From contig CAJUSB010000018.1 of NCBI GenBank assembly GCA_910589115.1, positions 1 through 38,403 on the forward strand: a stretch of DNA of 38,403 nt. Reading direction: 5' to 3'. Position numbers and translations under genes: made by a program. The DNA is from an uncultured Clostridia bacterium. Lineage in GTDB: Bacteria > Bacillota > Clostridia > Oscillospirales > Butyricicoccaceae. Within the stretch, counting starts at the first letter, position 1, and every line of letters begins with the position of its first letter. Positions 31,705 through 38,403 of this stretch are shown here, piece after piece. A model generated the notes under the pieces. That model saw nothing but the letters and a program-made list of their open reading frames with translations. It was not told the DNA's origin and did no database searches.

Positions 31705-32340
31705 TTATAAATTCATGCCGCTATATTGCATTTGCGCGTCGTTTTCCTGCTGGTTTGAACAATCGCTGAATCCCTCTGAACTGTGGGCTGCTTCCCCGGC
31801 CTGCGCCATCCATCCTATGCTGCCGGTGGTCAATGCCTGCGTATTTTCTTGCAGCGTCTGGCTGAGTTCCCGCATATGTGCAAGCCATGCTTCGCGGTCG
31901 CTGTCCTTAAACCATGATTGGTAGATGGCATGGGTCGGTTGCTGGACTTTGGACAGTTCTTCCAATAAAATTTGTATGGAATCTTCTGTCGCTGTGATTT
32001 CCGGAACGTGCCGTTTAACAAATCCCTCCTCATCTCCAAGGTATTCATCCACAACCAATTCTCCATTGCGGCAGAAATCCGCAGTGCATTCCGCAAGCAG
32101 CTGTGCCGCCTGTGAAAAGCGGTAAGGGAACATTTCAGCGGTGAAGGCTTCCAGCAGCTTTGGCGAACAGCCGCGGTTAGCCGTTTCGATCTCATCCAGA
32201 ATATCGGCTTTCAAAATCTCTATGGACTCCGGTACGTTGAAACATTTAAAATCCGTTTTCTGAAGCTGTTGCTCCATGATGGAATTTAACATATCCAGTC
32301 CATAATCGCTTTGTCGCATGGTGATCCCCCATGTGCCCAT
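31705..32340 (-). CDS. DUF4259-like protein (211 aa)
   Basis: The ATG at 32340 follows AGGAGG. The N-terminus MGTWGITMRQSDYGLDML carries the MGxWG...D...LD signature of DUF4259-like proteins. The remainder is helical (ELLQKTD-type and KADILDEIETANRG segments), with GELVVDEYLGDEEGFVKRHV and a C-terminal Gln/Glu/Asn-rich linker. It ends YSGMNL, one of the shared tails. Members are widespread, small and uncharacterised; some occur near toxin or immunity loci. Gene order places it between the large accessory protein and the Cys-rich small gene. Confidence 0.65.
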   Translation of the reverse strand: MGTWGITMRQSDYGLDMLNSIMEQQLQKTDFKCFNVPESIEILKADILDEIETANRGCSPKLLEAFTAEMFPYRFSQAAQLLAECTADFCRNGELVVDEYLGDEEGFVKRHVPEITATEDSIQILLEELSKVQQPTHAIYQSWFKDSDREAWLAHMRELSQTLQENTQALTTGSIGWMAQAGEAAHSSEGFSDCSNQQENDAQMQYSGMNL

Positions 32341-32368
32341 GGTTATCCCTCCTGTCTAAATCCTGTGT

Positions 32369-33559
32369 TTATAAATTCATTTCCGGTCCGCCCTGCTGCG
32401 ACTGCTCCGGCGGTGCATAGACCGGCTGGCGATCCTTGCGTTCGACCATGCCGTATGCGGTAAGATCTGCGTTCAGCTCCCTGACCAGCGCATGGCCGTA
32501 GCCTTGCAGATCAAGATATGGGAGCATGATTTCAACCGAGTCTGGCGACATGATCACGCTCATTTCATCCCGCGCAACATCTTCCAGCGTTTTATATTCC
32601 GGTGTTACGATGTATTCATCCATCCGGCCGATCAGGTCGACCGCGCCGACAAACTCACTGCACCTTGTCGCTGTCAGGATCGCTTTATACTCTGTCAGCT
32701 GTTTTTGCGACATTTCTGTCAGCGTATCAGCCAGCTGTAGGACTTCGTCAAAATCCTCCGCATCATTGATAAGGTCTATGAGCATCGGGGCTTTGCAGTC
32801 GATGCACGCGAAACCTGCTTCCTTCCAGCTGGCAACGTTCAGTTGCTCCAGTACCGCGCTTAGTTGCGCTTCTGTCGCGGGAAGTTTGAGCGTCATTGCC
32901 TGATCCCCGTCGGACGCAAGATCGTCGAAGAAACCCTTCGAGATTTTCAGCAGCACTGTGTAGTTCAGCGACGGCGGCGTAAGGTCAAGCGTCTGGTGGG
33001 CTTCAATCAAATCGCTGTGCCGCTCGACATAACTGTTCGCCGTAAAGATTCCGCCCTCCATCAGCCGATGCTCTCGGCCAATCATCTTAAAATCCAATCT
33101 TTTATAAACATCTTCCGTAAGGGCTTCCTCGTCTCCCCACAGCCCATTCTCAACGAGGAATTCGCCGAGCTCTTTGTCTGTCGTGATGCCGCTAACGACA
33201 TGACAACATTCCGTGCTGTACGCGAAGTCGATCAGCCTTGCGATTGGGATCGGATCGCTCGATTCAAAGGCATCCGTTTTCAGCATCCCATCGAATGCTT
33301 CCCGCTGCCAGTCCTCGAAGCCCGCCATTTTCTCAGCAAGCGCGTTGACCTCGTACAAATTCCCCGAAGCGGTCGGCAGCAGATTTAAGATCCCGTTGCT
33401 GTGGCAATAGGAGATTTTTGCTTTCACGTTCTCAGCGCTATCCGCCCGCAGCTGCTCCAACGCGTCGGCCAGCTGGTACGGTGTTGCCGGAAGCGTGAGC
33501 TCTGCCGACGTAAGCGACTCGCCGCGCTTCGAGATGCTGACATTAAAAATCTGGTTCAA
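32369..33559 (-). CDS. Large ICE accessory protein with internal duplication, possibly antirestriction-like
   Basis: It starts with TTG (MNQIFNVSISKRGESL) behind GGAGG; product 396 residues. Two halves resemble each other: residues 17-97 (LTSAELTLPATPYQLADALE ... LYEVNALAEKMAGFEDWQRE) and about 215-300 (MTLKLPATEAQLSAVLEQLN ... FDEVLQLADTLTEMSQKQL). Each is followed by a helical segment. Between them is a distinct part (IPIARLIDFAYSTECCHVVS, IGREHRLMEGGIF). The LPAT..QL.....L pattern recalls the start of ArdA-type antirestriction proteins, but I would not assign it firmly. It ends GGPEMNL, the shared tail. It appears to be the first gene of the minus-strand accessory block. Confidence 0.6.
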   Translation of the reverse strand: MNQIFNVSISKRGESLTSAELTLPATPYQLADALEQLRADSAENVKAKISYCHSNGILNLLPTASGNLYEVNALAEKMAGFEDWQREAFDGMLKTDAFESSDPIPIARLIDFAYSTECCHVVSGITTDKELGEFLVENGLWGDEEALTEDVYKRLDFKMIGREHRLMEGGIFTANSYVERHSDLIEAHQTLDLTPPSLNYTVLLKISKGFFDDLASDGDQAMTLKLPATEAQLSAVLEQLNVASWKEAGFACIDCKAPMLIDLINDAEDFDEVLQLADTLTEMSQKQLTEYKAILTATRCSEFVGAVDLIGRMDEYIVTPEYKTLEDVARDEMSVIMSPDSVEIMLPYLDLQGYGHALVRELNADLTAYGMVERKDRQPVYAPPEQSQQGGPEMNL

Positions 33560-33717
33560 ATTGTTTTCCTCCCGTTCTTCCTACTTTTGTGATCGCTGCA
33601 ACACAACATAGCATCATTCGGTATCAATATCCAGCGCAGAAACCAACAAAACAACGCTGGTTTTATTGGGCACAACCACTTTTTATGGAAATATCGGCGC
33701 AGGCATACCTATTACTC

Positions 33718-33734
33718 AGCAGATATAATCTGCT
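33718..33734. promoter_or_regulatory. Palindromic operator-like site
   Basis: AGCAGAT-ATA-ATCTGCT is a perfect 7-bp inverted repeat with a 3-nt centre, 160 nt upstream of the accessory operon. It could be the operator of a dimeric regulator; no binding protein is identifiable. Confidence 0.4.
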
Positions 33735-33793
33735 AAATGGGTAGGCCGCCCATAGTTGGATGTATATCGCGACCCCTCCTTCCTTTTGAAAAC

Positions 33794-33845
33794 AAAAAGA
33801 GGACCGTAATCTTACTGAGCTCTCAGCAGTTTACGGTCCTCTTTT
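33794..33845. terminator. Bidirectional intrinsic terminator
   Basis: A long stem (AAAAGAGGACCGTAA paired with TTACGGTCCTCTTTT) with a small inner hairpin (CTGAG/CTCAG) is flanked by A and T runs on both sides. It can end transcription from either direction and separates the accessory operon from the region to the right. Confidence 0.75.
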
Positions 33846-34133
33846 ATGGCAAAAATTGTTTTGGTTTTTATGAGAAGTGTATGTTTTTCGCTGTGCCTTG
33901 CCTGGATTCGTTCAGATTTGAGGTAGTAGCTTAGCGCTGTAACGGGGTTGTGCCCCTTTGCATCTCAGCACGTAAGTCAAAAAGGGCACCGCTCATCTGG
34001 CTTTGTGAATAGCCAACAAACGGATGCCCGAAACTTTGTATATCATTTTCTTTGAAAAAGCCGCGCCCAGCGGGGAAAATTTCCGTTTCAAAAAGGGCAC
34101 AGCTTGGACGAAGGCGTTCAAATCCTGCCGACA

Positions 34134-34150
34134 GGTGGTTCGAATCCACC
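34134..34150 (+). other. tRNA T-arm-like sequence, possible attachment-site remnant
   Basis: GGTGG-TTCGAAT-CCACC has the exact layout of a tRNA T-arm and is followed by ACCTCGCA, which could be a 3' acceptor strand. A second partial T-loop, GTTCAAATCC, lies about 18 nt before it. No matching 5' half, D-arm or anticodon arm was found, so this is not a complete tRNA gene. Element ends often copy tRNA 3' ends, hence the att suggestion. Confidence 0.3.
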
Positions 34151-34229
34151 ACCTCGCAGCAAACCGGCGGTTTGCATCTATGGAAATCACCTTAAAATTT
34201 GACCCCTCAAAAACCGCTAAAACGCGAGA

Positions 34230-34253
34230 GCGGCGGGCTTTTCAGCCCGCCGC
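34230..34253. repeat. GC-rich hairpin bordering the IS630 element
   Basis: GCGGCGGGCT and AGCCCGCCGC form a perfect 10-bp stem with a TTTC loop. It has no U tract. The IS630 left end begins 4 nt from its base. Confidence 0.6.
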
Positions 34254-34256
34254 ATC

Positions 34257-35395
34257 TATAGTGTTTTGATATTACTTCTGCGGAAAAAGATAGGAAAGCT
34301 TCGGATGGTGGAAGAATCTGGACACAAGAGGCGGATGCTGCTGCAATTTCCGCATGAATGACTGGATCTTATGAGAGATGTCTTCTGTAGTATAGGGCAG
34401 CTGGCCGGAATGTACAGAAATTTTAAGAGCGTGATTCAAGTATTCATCCGGATTATATTCCGGGGCATAGGGCGGCAGGAAAAATACCTCAATTTTCTCC
34501 TTGTGCTTTTCCAGCCAGGCTGCGGCAAGCTTGCCATGATGAACCTTCAGATTGTCCAGGATCAGGAACACTTTTTGCTCCGAAGCACGGATCAGACGCT
34601 CCATGAAGCGGATCAGACGCTGCTGGTTCATGCTGTCCTGATAGAGCATAAAACGAACCTTGCCCTGGCTGCTGATTGCAGAAATCATATTTACCCGCTG
34701 ACGCCTGGTCTCCACTGGCAGCACGGGAGGACGGCCCTTCGGTGAAAAGCCGCGCTCCACGATTTCACAGTTGCTTACGCCAGTTTCATCGGCCCAATAG
34801 ATAATGGCATTTTCTGCTTCTGCACGCTTTGAAACAGCGGGATATTCCTCGTTTTTCTACCTTTAGATGCCGTTAGGATTCTGTTTTCGCGCACGCTTCG
34901 CTGGACGCTGGCAGCTCATGCCCCAGCGCTTCATGTAGTCCGACAGTGTCCGCTCGTTTATGGCTTTCCGGTACTGCGTCTGGATGTATTCCCGTGTCCG
35001 TCCTAACGTCCACAGCTTGCCGGGGATCCCGTAATCCTCCGGTGTTTTCTCCGCCACCGCTGTCCGGATAGTTTCCTGTTCTTCCTTGCTGAGAACCATG
35101 TGGCTCCCAGGCTTTCGACCATACTTTTTTCGCTCCAGGGAGGCTTCGCCCTCTCGTTGATACGCTGTCCATATTTCGCTTGCGCGATTCTGGCGTACGC
35201 CGGTTAATTCCTCGATTTCCTTTCCCGTTTTTCCCAATTTCTTGAGCCGTACGACCTGCCTGCGTATCTCCTTGAGTCCCTCTCTCCCTACTTTCCTCAA
35301 GTCTATATATTCCATGCACACTATTATATCATAATTCCGCCGGTTTTCCTAGCTTTTTTCTCGAAAGTAATAATATGTCATATCCCAACACTATA
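34257..35395 (-). mobile_element. IS630-family insertion sequence (defective)
   Basis: The ends are inverted copies: TATAGTGTTTTGATAT on the left and, reverse-complemented, TATAGTGTTGGGATAT on the right. TA at both borders is consistent with the TA target duplication of the IS630/mariner group. The 1.1-kb unit holds one transposase gene with two stop codons. It separates the accessory block from the nuclease/recombinase end. Confidence 0.8.
34272..35315 (-). pseudogene. IS630-type transposase with two in-frame nonsense codons
   Basis: One continuous frame starts MEYIDLRKVGREGLKEIRRQ (ATG 35315), with a helix-turn-helix domain (GKTGKEIEELTGVRQNRASE) and a winged part (SDYMKRWGMSCQRPAKRA). It hits TAA at 34863 and TAG two codons later, then continues NEEYPAVSKRAEAENAIIYW with the DDE catalytic residues: D in ADETGV, D in LILDNLKVHH, E in PEYNPDEYLNH. 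The interrupted stretch would read naturally if TAA were CAA and TAG were TGG, so both stops look like transitions. The C-terminal part could start at a GTG (34760) but would lack DNA binding. Confidence 0.8.
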
Positions 35396-35585
35396 GATGC
35401 ACACGGCTTTCAAAATATTTTCGCTCTTTTTCAGAACGCAGTCAACCTTTTTTAAAGGAATTTATAACTTTTCGGTGAAAATCGATTCAGGGAACCATGA
35501 AGCCGCAAATTGCTTTCGCTGCCCTTCTTGCTTTCTCCCGGCACCTATGCTAAAATGAGAGTAACACAAGACGAGGAGATGCTGT

Positions 35586-36443
35586 ATGGACAAGGAATCA
35601 TCCGCTGGCGTGCAGCCAGAAGCAACCAGCCATATTGAAGCACGCGAGAAACGTGTGATAGAAGCAAGAAAATTCAACCTGCTGAGCAATGTGTTTATGC
35701 GGGTCGCGCTCAGAGACAAAAGCGCCTGCCAGTACGTGCTTCGGATTTTGACCGGGATTCCAGATCTGGTCGTGAAAGCAGTTCGCACGGAGTATCGGGT
35801 TTCCAAAATCACATCGCATGACGTAGTTCTGGATGTTTTGGCAGAAGACGGCAGCGGTAAAATTTACAACATTGAAATTCAGCGTGCCGACACAGTGGAT
35901 CATGCCAGACGGGTCAGACTCCATGGCGCGATGATTGACAGCGAATATCTGGAAAAAGGGGAAACCTATGCCGACCTGCCGGATCTGTTTATCATTTATA
36001 TCAGTGAAACAGATTTATGGAAAGCCGGGTTTACAACGTATCTTGTGAGGAAATACTTCGAAAACACGGATATTCCCTATGATGACGGACAACATATCAT
36101 GTATGTAAATGCCGCTGTAGATGACGGTACTGAAACCGCAAACCTGATGCAGTATTTTAAGACCGCAGATCCAGACGATATGAATCATGGCGACTTATCC
36201 AAGCGAGTACATCTGTTGAAATGCGAGGAAGGAGGCTATCAGGAAATGTGTGAGGTTAGCGAAAAAATTTTCAAGGAAGGTCAAGCTGAAGGTCGAGCCG
36301 AAGGTCGAATTGAACAGGCAAAAAGCACGGCTATGCACCTTGCTGACATGGGGCTTACAGCTGAAACAATTGCAGAAGCAGTAGAAATCAGTGTAGGCAC
36401 TGTAAAGCAGTGGTTAGATAACCGCAAGGCAACTATTCAGTGA
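35586..36443 (+). CDS. Rpn-family PD-(D/E)XK nuclease/putative transposase
   Basis: The ATG at 35586 follows GAGGAG. The 285-residue protein has the Rpn/PDDEXK core: FNLLSNVFMRVALRDKSACQ, then D83 in HDVVLDVLAED, and E97 and Q99 in YNIEIQ. Tracts AEGRAEGRIEQAK and a C-terminal helix-turn-helix-like end (MGLTAETIAEAVEISVGTVK) follow, as usual in this family. Rpn proteins are DNA nucleases linked to recombination, and recent work on some members points to abortive phage defence. It is the only clear plus-strand gene in the window and lies between IS630 and the serine recombinase, outside the transfer operon. It seems intact. Confidence 0.85.
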   Translation: MDKESSAGVQPEATSHIEAREKRVIEARKFNLLSNVFMRVALRDKSACQYVLRILTGIPDLVVKAVRTEYRVSKITSHDVVLDVLAEDGSGKIYNIEIQRADTVDHARRVRLHGAMIDSEYLEKGETYADLPDLFIIYISETDLWKAGFTTYLVRKYFENTDIPYDDGQHIMYVNAAVDDGTETANLMQYFKTADPDDMNHGDLSKRVHLLKCEEGGYQEMCEVSEKIFKEGQAEGRAEGRIEQAKSTAMHLADMGLTAETIAEAVEISVGTVKQWLDNRKATIQ

Positions 36444-36526
36444 CTCTTTAGCAATCCAGACTCACGAAGTCAGGTATACTTCCGCCCCAACATGTCAGAA
36501 CTTCAAACCATCCAGCGTTGCTAAAT

Positions 36527-36573
36527 CAACCGTGCACCATTTCCTTTCCATATGGACGCACGGTTGGTTTTCT
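36527..36573 (+). terminator. Possible terminator after the Rpn nuclease gene
   Basis: CAACCGTGC and GCACGGTTG form a perfect 9-bp stem with a 22-nt loop, followed by GTTTTCT. It is about 80 nt downstream of the Rpn stop. The loop is large and the U tract short, so the terminator is only probable. The rest of 36444-36579 holds no gene. Confidence 0.45.
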
Positions 36574-36579
36574 CGTTTA

Positions 36580-38202
36580 TCAGGGCAATATTTCCTGCTC
36601 GATTTCGAAGCCGCCACGCAGATACACTACGATTTTCTTGGCGGATATCACCTTGACCGTATCCACCAGCTGACGGATCAGCGTTTCGTCCCATTCCAGC
36701 TTTTCAGCCTGTCCATTCTCCATCGCAGAAGCGGCGCTTTCAATGCGCTGGGAGGCTGCGGCGTTGTTCCGACGCTGTTCCTCAAGGAAGGTACGCTTTT
36801 TCCGCAGTGCGGAAACTTCATCCATGATGATTTTCAGCTGAGGAGCGTATTTCTGAGCGTCGTTTTCCTGCGCCGCCTGCATAACCAGCTCCTGCGTCTG
36901 CTGCTCAAGCGTCTGCAAGCGGCGTTCGATATCGGCAAGGCTCATGCTCTCGCCGGGGAGCGGGATCAGCTCGCGTTCCATCACGCTGGCGATCTGGCGA
37001 ACGAGGTCGCCCTTTTCGCTCATTACAGAATTGATGGCAGCCATAATGGCCTGTTTCAGCGGCTCCTCGTCCAACGTCGGGGAGTCGTGGCAGTATTTCT
37101 TGCCGTAGTCCAGGCGGCTCACACAGCGCCACACGATGCGTTTCTCGTCGTTCCGTGCCCAGGTGCACCTGCGGTAGAGCGTGCCGCACTCGCCGCACAC
37201 CAGCCGCTCAGAGAGGGCATATTTGCTGGCGTAGGAAGTCAGCCCGGTCGGTGCGCACTTTTTCGAAGGACTTCGCGCCGCATTCCTCCGAGCCATCTCC
37301 GCCTGCGCCGCATCAAAGGTTCTCCGATCCACGATTGCCTCGTGGTGGTTCTGTACCAGATACATCGGAAGCTGTCCGGTGTTGCGGATCGTCTTGCGGC
37401 TGATGCAGTCGCTCCGGAAGGTCTTTTGCAGGAGCACGTCGCCGCAATATTTCTCGCTGGTGAGAATGTTGCGCACCGCCGTGATCGACCAGTCTTTGCC
37501 ACCGGAGACGTTCAGAATCCCATCCGCTTCCAGCCCATCTTTAATCATCCGAAGACTCGCTCCGGCAAGGAATTCCCGGTAAATCCGCTTGACAACCTCA
37601 GCCTGTTCCGGAATGATTTTGGGCGTATTGTCTTCTCCGCGCTTATACGCATACAACTTTTTGTACTGAATCGTAGCTTTGCCCTCGTGCATCGCCTGCC
37701 GCATTCCCCAGCGAACATTCGCGCTGATGCTCTCGCTTTCCGCCTGCGCGAAGGCTCCCGTCATCGTGATCAGAAGTTCGCTGTCAGACTCCAGCGTATT
37801 GATGTTTTCCTTCTCGAAGATGACCGCAATGCCACGTTCCTTTAGGATTCGAACGTAGTTCAGACAGTCAACCGTGTTACGCGCGAAGCGTGAAATGGAC
37901 TTCGTCAGTACGATGTCGATTTTCTTTTGCTTGCACTGTCGGATCATCCGAAGGAACTCGGGGCGCTTACGTGCAGACGTTCCGGTCCGCGATTCATCTG
38001 CAAAAATGCCTGCCATCGCCCACTCTCGATTACTCATAATTTTATTAGTGTAGCAGGCTTGCTGAGCTTCATAGCTATTGAGCTGTTCTTCCTCATCCGT
38101 AGATACCCGGCAGTATGCTGCGACGCGAAGCTGGCGACGTGCCGCCTGTGCCTGCTCCCGATTCGGCGGAATCACGATAACGTTGGGCGCAATTCCTGTC
38201 AT
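36580..38202 (-). CDS. Large serine recombinase (probable ICE integrase)
   Basis: The ATG at 38202 has GGAG upstream. The 540-residue protein has an N-terminal resolvase domain with the catalytic Ser34 in YCRVSTDEEEQ and the helix KSISRFARNTVDCLNYVRIL. A recombinase domain (ASLRMIKDGLEADGILNVSG) follows, then a zinc-ribbon-like part (CGECG, RRCTWAR, WRCVSRLDYGKKYC). A coiled-coil (SLADIERRLQTLEQQTQELV) completes it. These enzymes integrate and excise elements between short att sites without tyrosine chemistry. The absence of the usual second recombinase in the window and its position at one end suggest it is the element's integrase. All motifs look intact. Confidence 0.9.
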   Translation of the reverse strand: MTGIAPNVIVIPPNREQAQAARRQLRVAAYCRVSTDEEEQLNSYEAQQACYTNKIMSNREWAMAGIFADESRTGTSARKRPEFLRMIRQCKQKKIDIVLTKSISRFARNTVDCLNYVRILKERGIAVIFEKENINTLESDSELLITMTGAFAQAESESISANVRWGMRQAMHEGKATIQYKKLYAYKRGEDNTPKIIPEQAEVVKRIYREFLAGASLRMIKDGLEADGILNVSGGKDWSITAVRNILTSEKYCGDVLLQKTFRSDCISRKTIRNTGQLPMYLVQNHHEAIVDRRTFDAAQAEMARRNAARSPSKKCAPTGLTSYASKYALSERLVCGECGTLYRRCTWARNDEKRIVWRCVSRLDYGKKYCHDSPTLDEEPLKQAIMAAINSVMSEKGDLVRQIASVMERELIPLPGESMSLADIERRLQTLEQQTQELVMQAAQENDAQKYAPQLKIIMDEVSALRKKRTFLEEQRRNNAAASQRIESAASAMENGQAEKLEWDETLIRQLVDTVKVISAKKIVVYLRGGFEIEQEILP

Positions 38203-38208
38203 TTTGTA

Positions 38209-38319
38209 TCACTCCATTTCTATTGCTTGTCCATTCTTTAATGTTATGATTGTCTTTTTCTCACGAACGGTCACGGCAAATACCGTCTCCCGAAGGATTT
38301 CTGCATTCAGCTCGGTCAT
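38209..38319 (-). CDS. Short open frame ahead of the recombinase (36 aa), uncertain
   Basis: MTELNAEILRETVFAVTVRE and a second part KKTIITLKNGQAIEME end at TGA 6 nt before the recombinase ATG. The second part resembles the C-terminal end of a serine recombinase or a short beta domain. The frame is open further upstream to about 38397 without a start codon. There is no strong ribosome site. It may be the tail of a recombinase-accessory gene, or a small coupled leader. Low confidence. Confidence 0.35.
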   Translation of the reverse strand: MTELNAEILRETVFAVTVREKKTIITLKNGQAIEME

Positions 38320-38403
38320 AGGTGTTTTGCTTTCAAAATACCGTCTTAAATTTGGAGTCCGCTGGCTGCTGAGGCGACTGGGGATTTGTACGAATGCCTA
38401 TTA

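Larger units (their letters stand above)
33560..34256. other. Intergenic region upstream of the accessory operon
   Basis: About 700 bases without a gene. It contains a palindrome (33718-33734), a bidirectional terminator (33794-33845), a direct 13-bp repeat TCAAAAAGGGCAC at 33977-33989 and 34088-34100, a tRNA T-arm-like sequence (34134-34150) and a GC-rich hairpin (34230-34253) beside the IS630. Open frames here (for example HHLAANRR-type) look like tRNA-derived chance frames. Confidence 0.6.

Noticed and set aside
34060..34160. Complete tRNA gene
   Set aside because: Only a T-arm and possible 3' acceptor strand are present; no matching 5' strand, D-arm or anticodon arm was found.
34024..34269. 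Small frames near the T-arm-like sequence
   Set aside because: They are typical chance frames from tRNA-like DNA, without ribosome sites or conserved domains.

Overview
The window is most of one integrative and conjugative element (ICE) from a gut-type Clostridia bacterium, probably Oscillospiraceae/Ruminococcaceae. The evidence is a Gram-positive type IV secretion gene set, AGGAGG-type ribosome sites, a SpoVG gene, LPXTG/sortase surface genes and moderately high GC. Almost every gene lies on the minus strand, so the element reads from high to low coordinates. No VirD4-type coupling protein was found, and the relaxase at the left edge is only an N-terminal fragment.

Right part (about 38.4 to 33.6 kb): a large serine recombinase (the likely integrase), an Rpn-type PD-(D/E)XK nuclease on the plus strand, an IS630-family insertion sequence killed by two nonsense codons, and a 700-base intergenic stretch with a bidirectional terminator, a palindrome and a tRNA T-arm-like sequence. 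Accessory part (33.6 to 24.2 kb): a large accessory protein with an internal repeat, a DUF4259-like protein, a small Cys-rich gene with an in-frame amber codon, a DUF4314-like gene split by a 3.56-kb insertion, then a winged-helix-like protein, a Dam-type methylase, an AbrB-like protein, an unknown protein and SpoVG. The insertion carries three overlapping tyrosine recombinase genes between 89-bp inverted repeats and is a RIT (recombinase-in-trio) element.

Surface part (24.2 to 12.6 kb): a membrane-anchored secreted protein, a sortase, a secreted transglutaminase-like protein and a giant 2,745-residue adhesin. The adhesin has an N-terminal thioester domain and 23 SpaA/CnaB-like domains, and ends exactly in LPKTGY with no membrane anchor.

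Transfer part (12.5 to 0 kb): a VirB2-like small membrane protein, a TrbL/VirB6 protein, a two-frame overlapping C5-methyltransferase, a tandem ribbon-helix-helix protein, PrgI/VirB3-like, a VirB4-associated protein and the VirB4 ATPase. An amidoligase/GGCT/unknown trio, an M23 wall hydrolase and small proteins follow. A frameshifted mobilisation accessory gene and the relaxase fragment end the window.

The three most unusual signals are these. (1) Seven otherwise unrelated accessory proteins share a C-terminal tail, hydrophobic-[S/N]-[L/M], which is absent from the structural and surface proteins. (2) The methyltransferase beta frame starts inside the alpha frame behind a perfect Shine-Dalgarno site and overlaps it for 365 nt. 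(3) The giant adhesin lacks a sorting anchor and sits behind a leader terminator with almost no room for a promoter. Several lesions (mobilisation gene, relaxase, RIT recombinase, IS630, Cys-rich gene) suggest this copy of the element is decaying.
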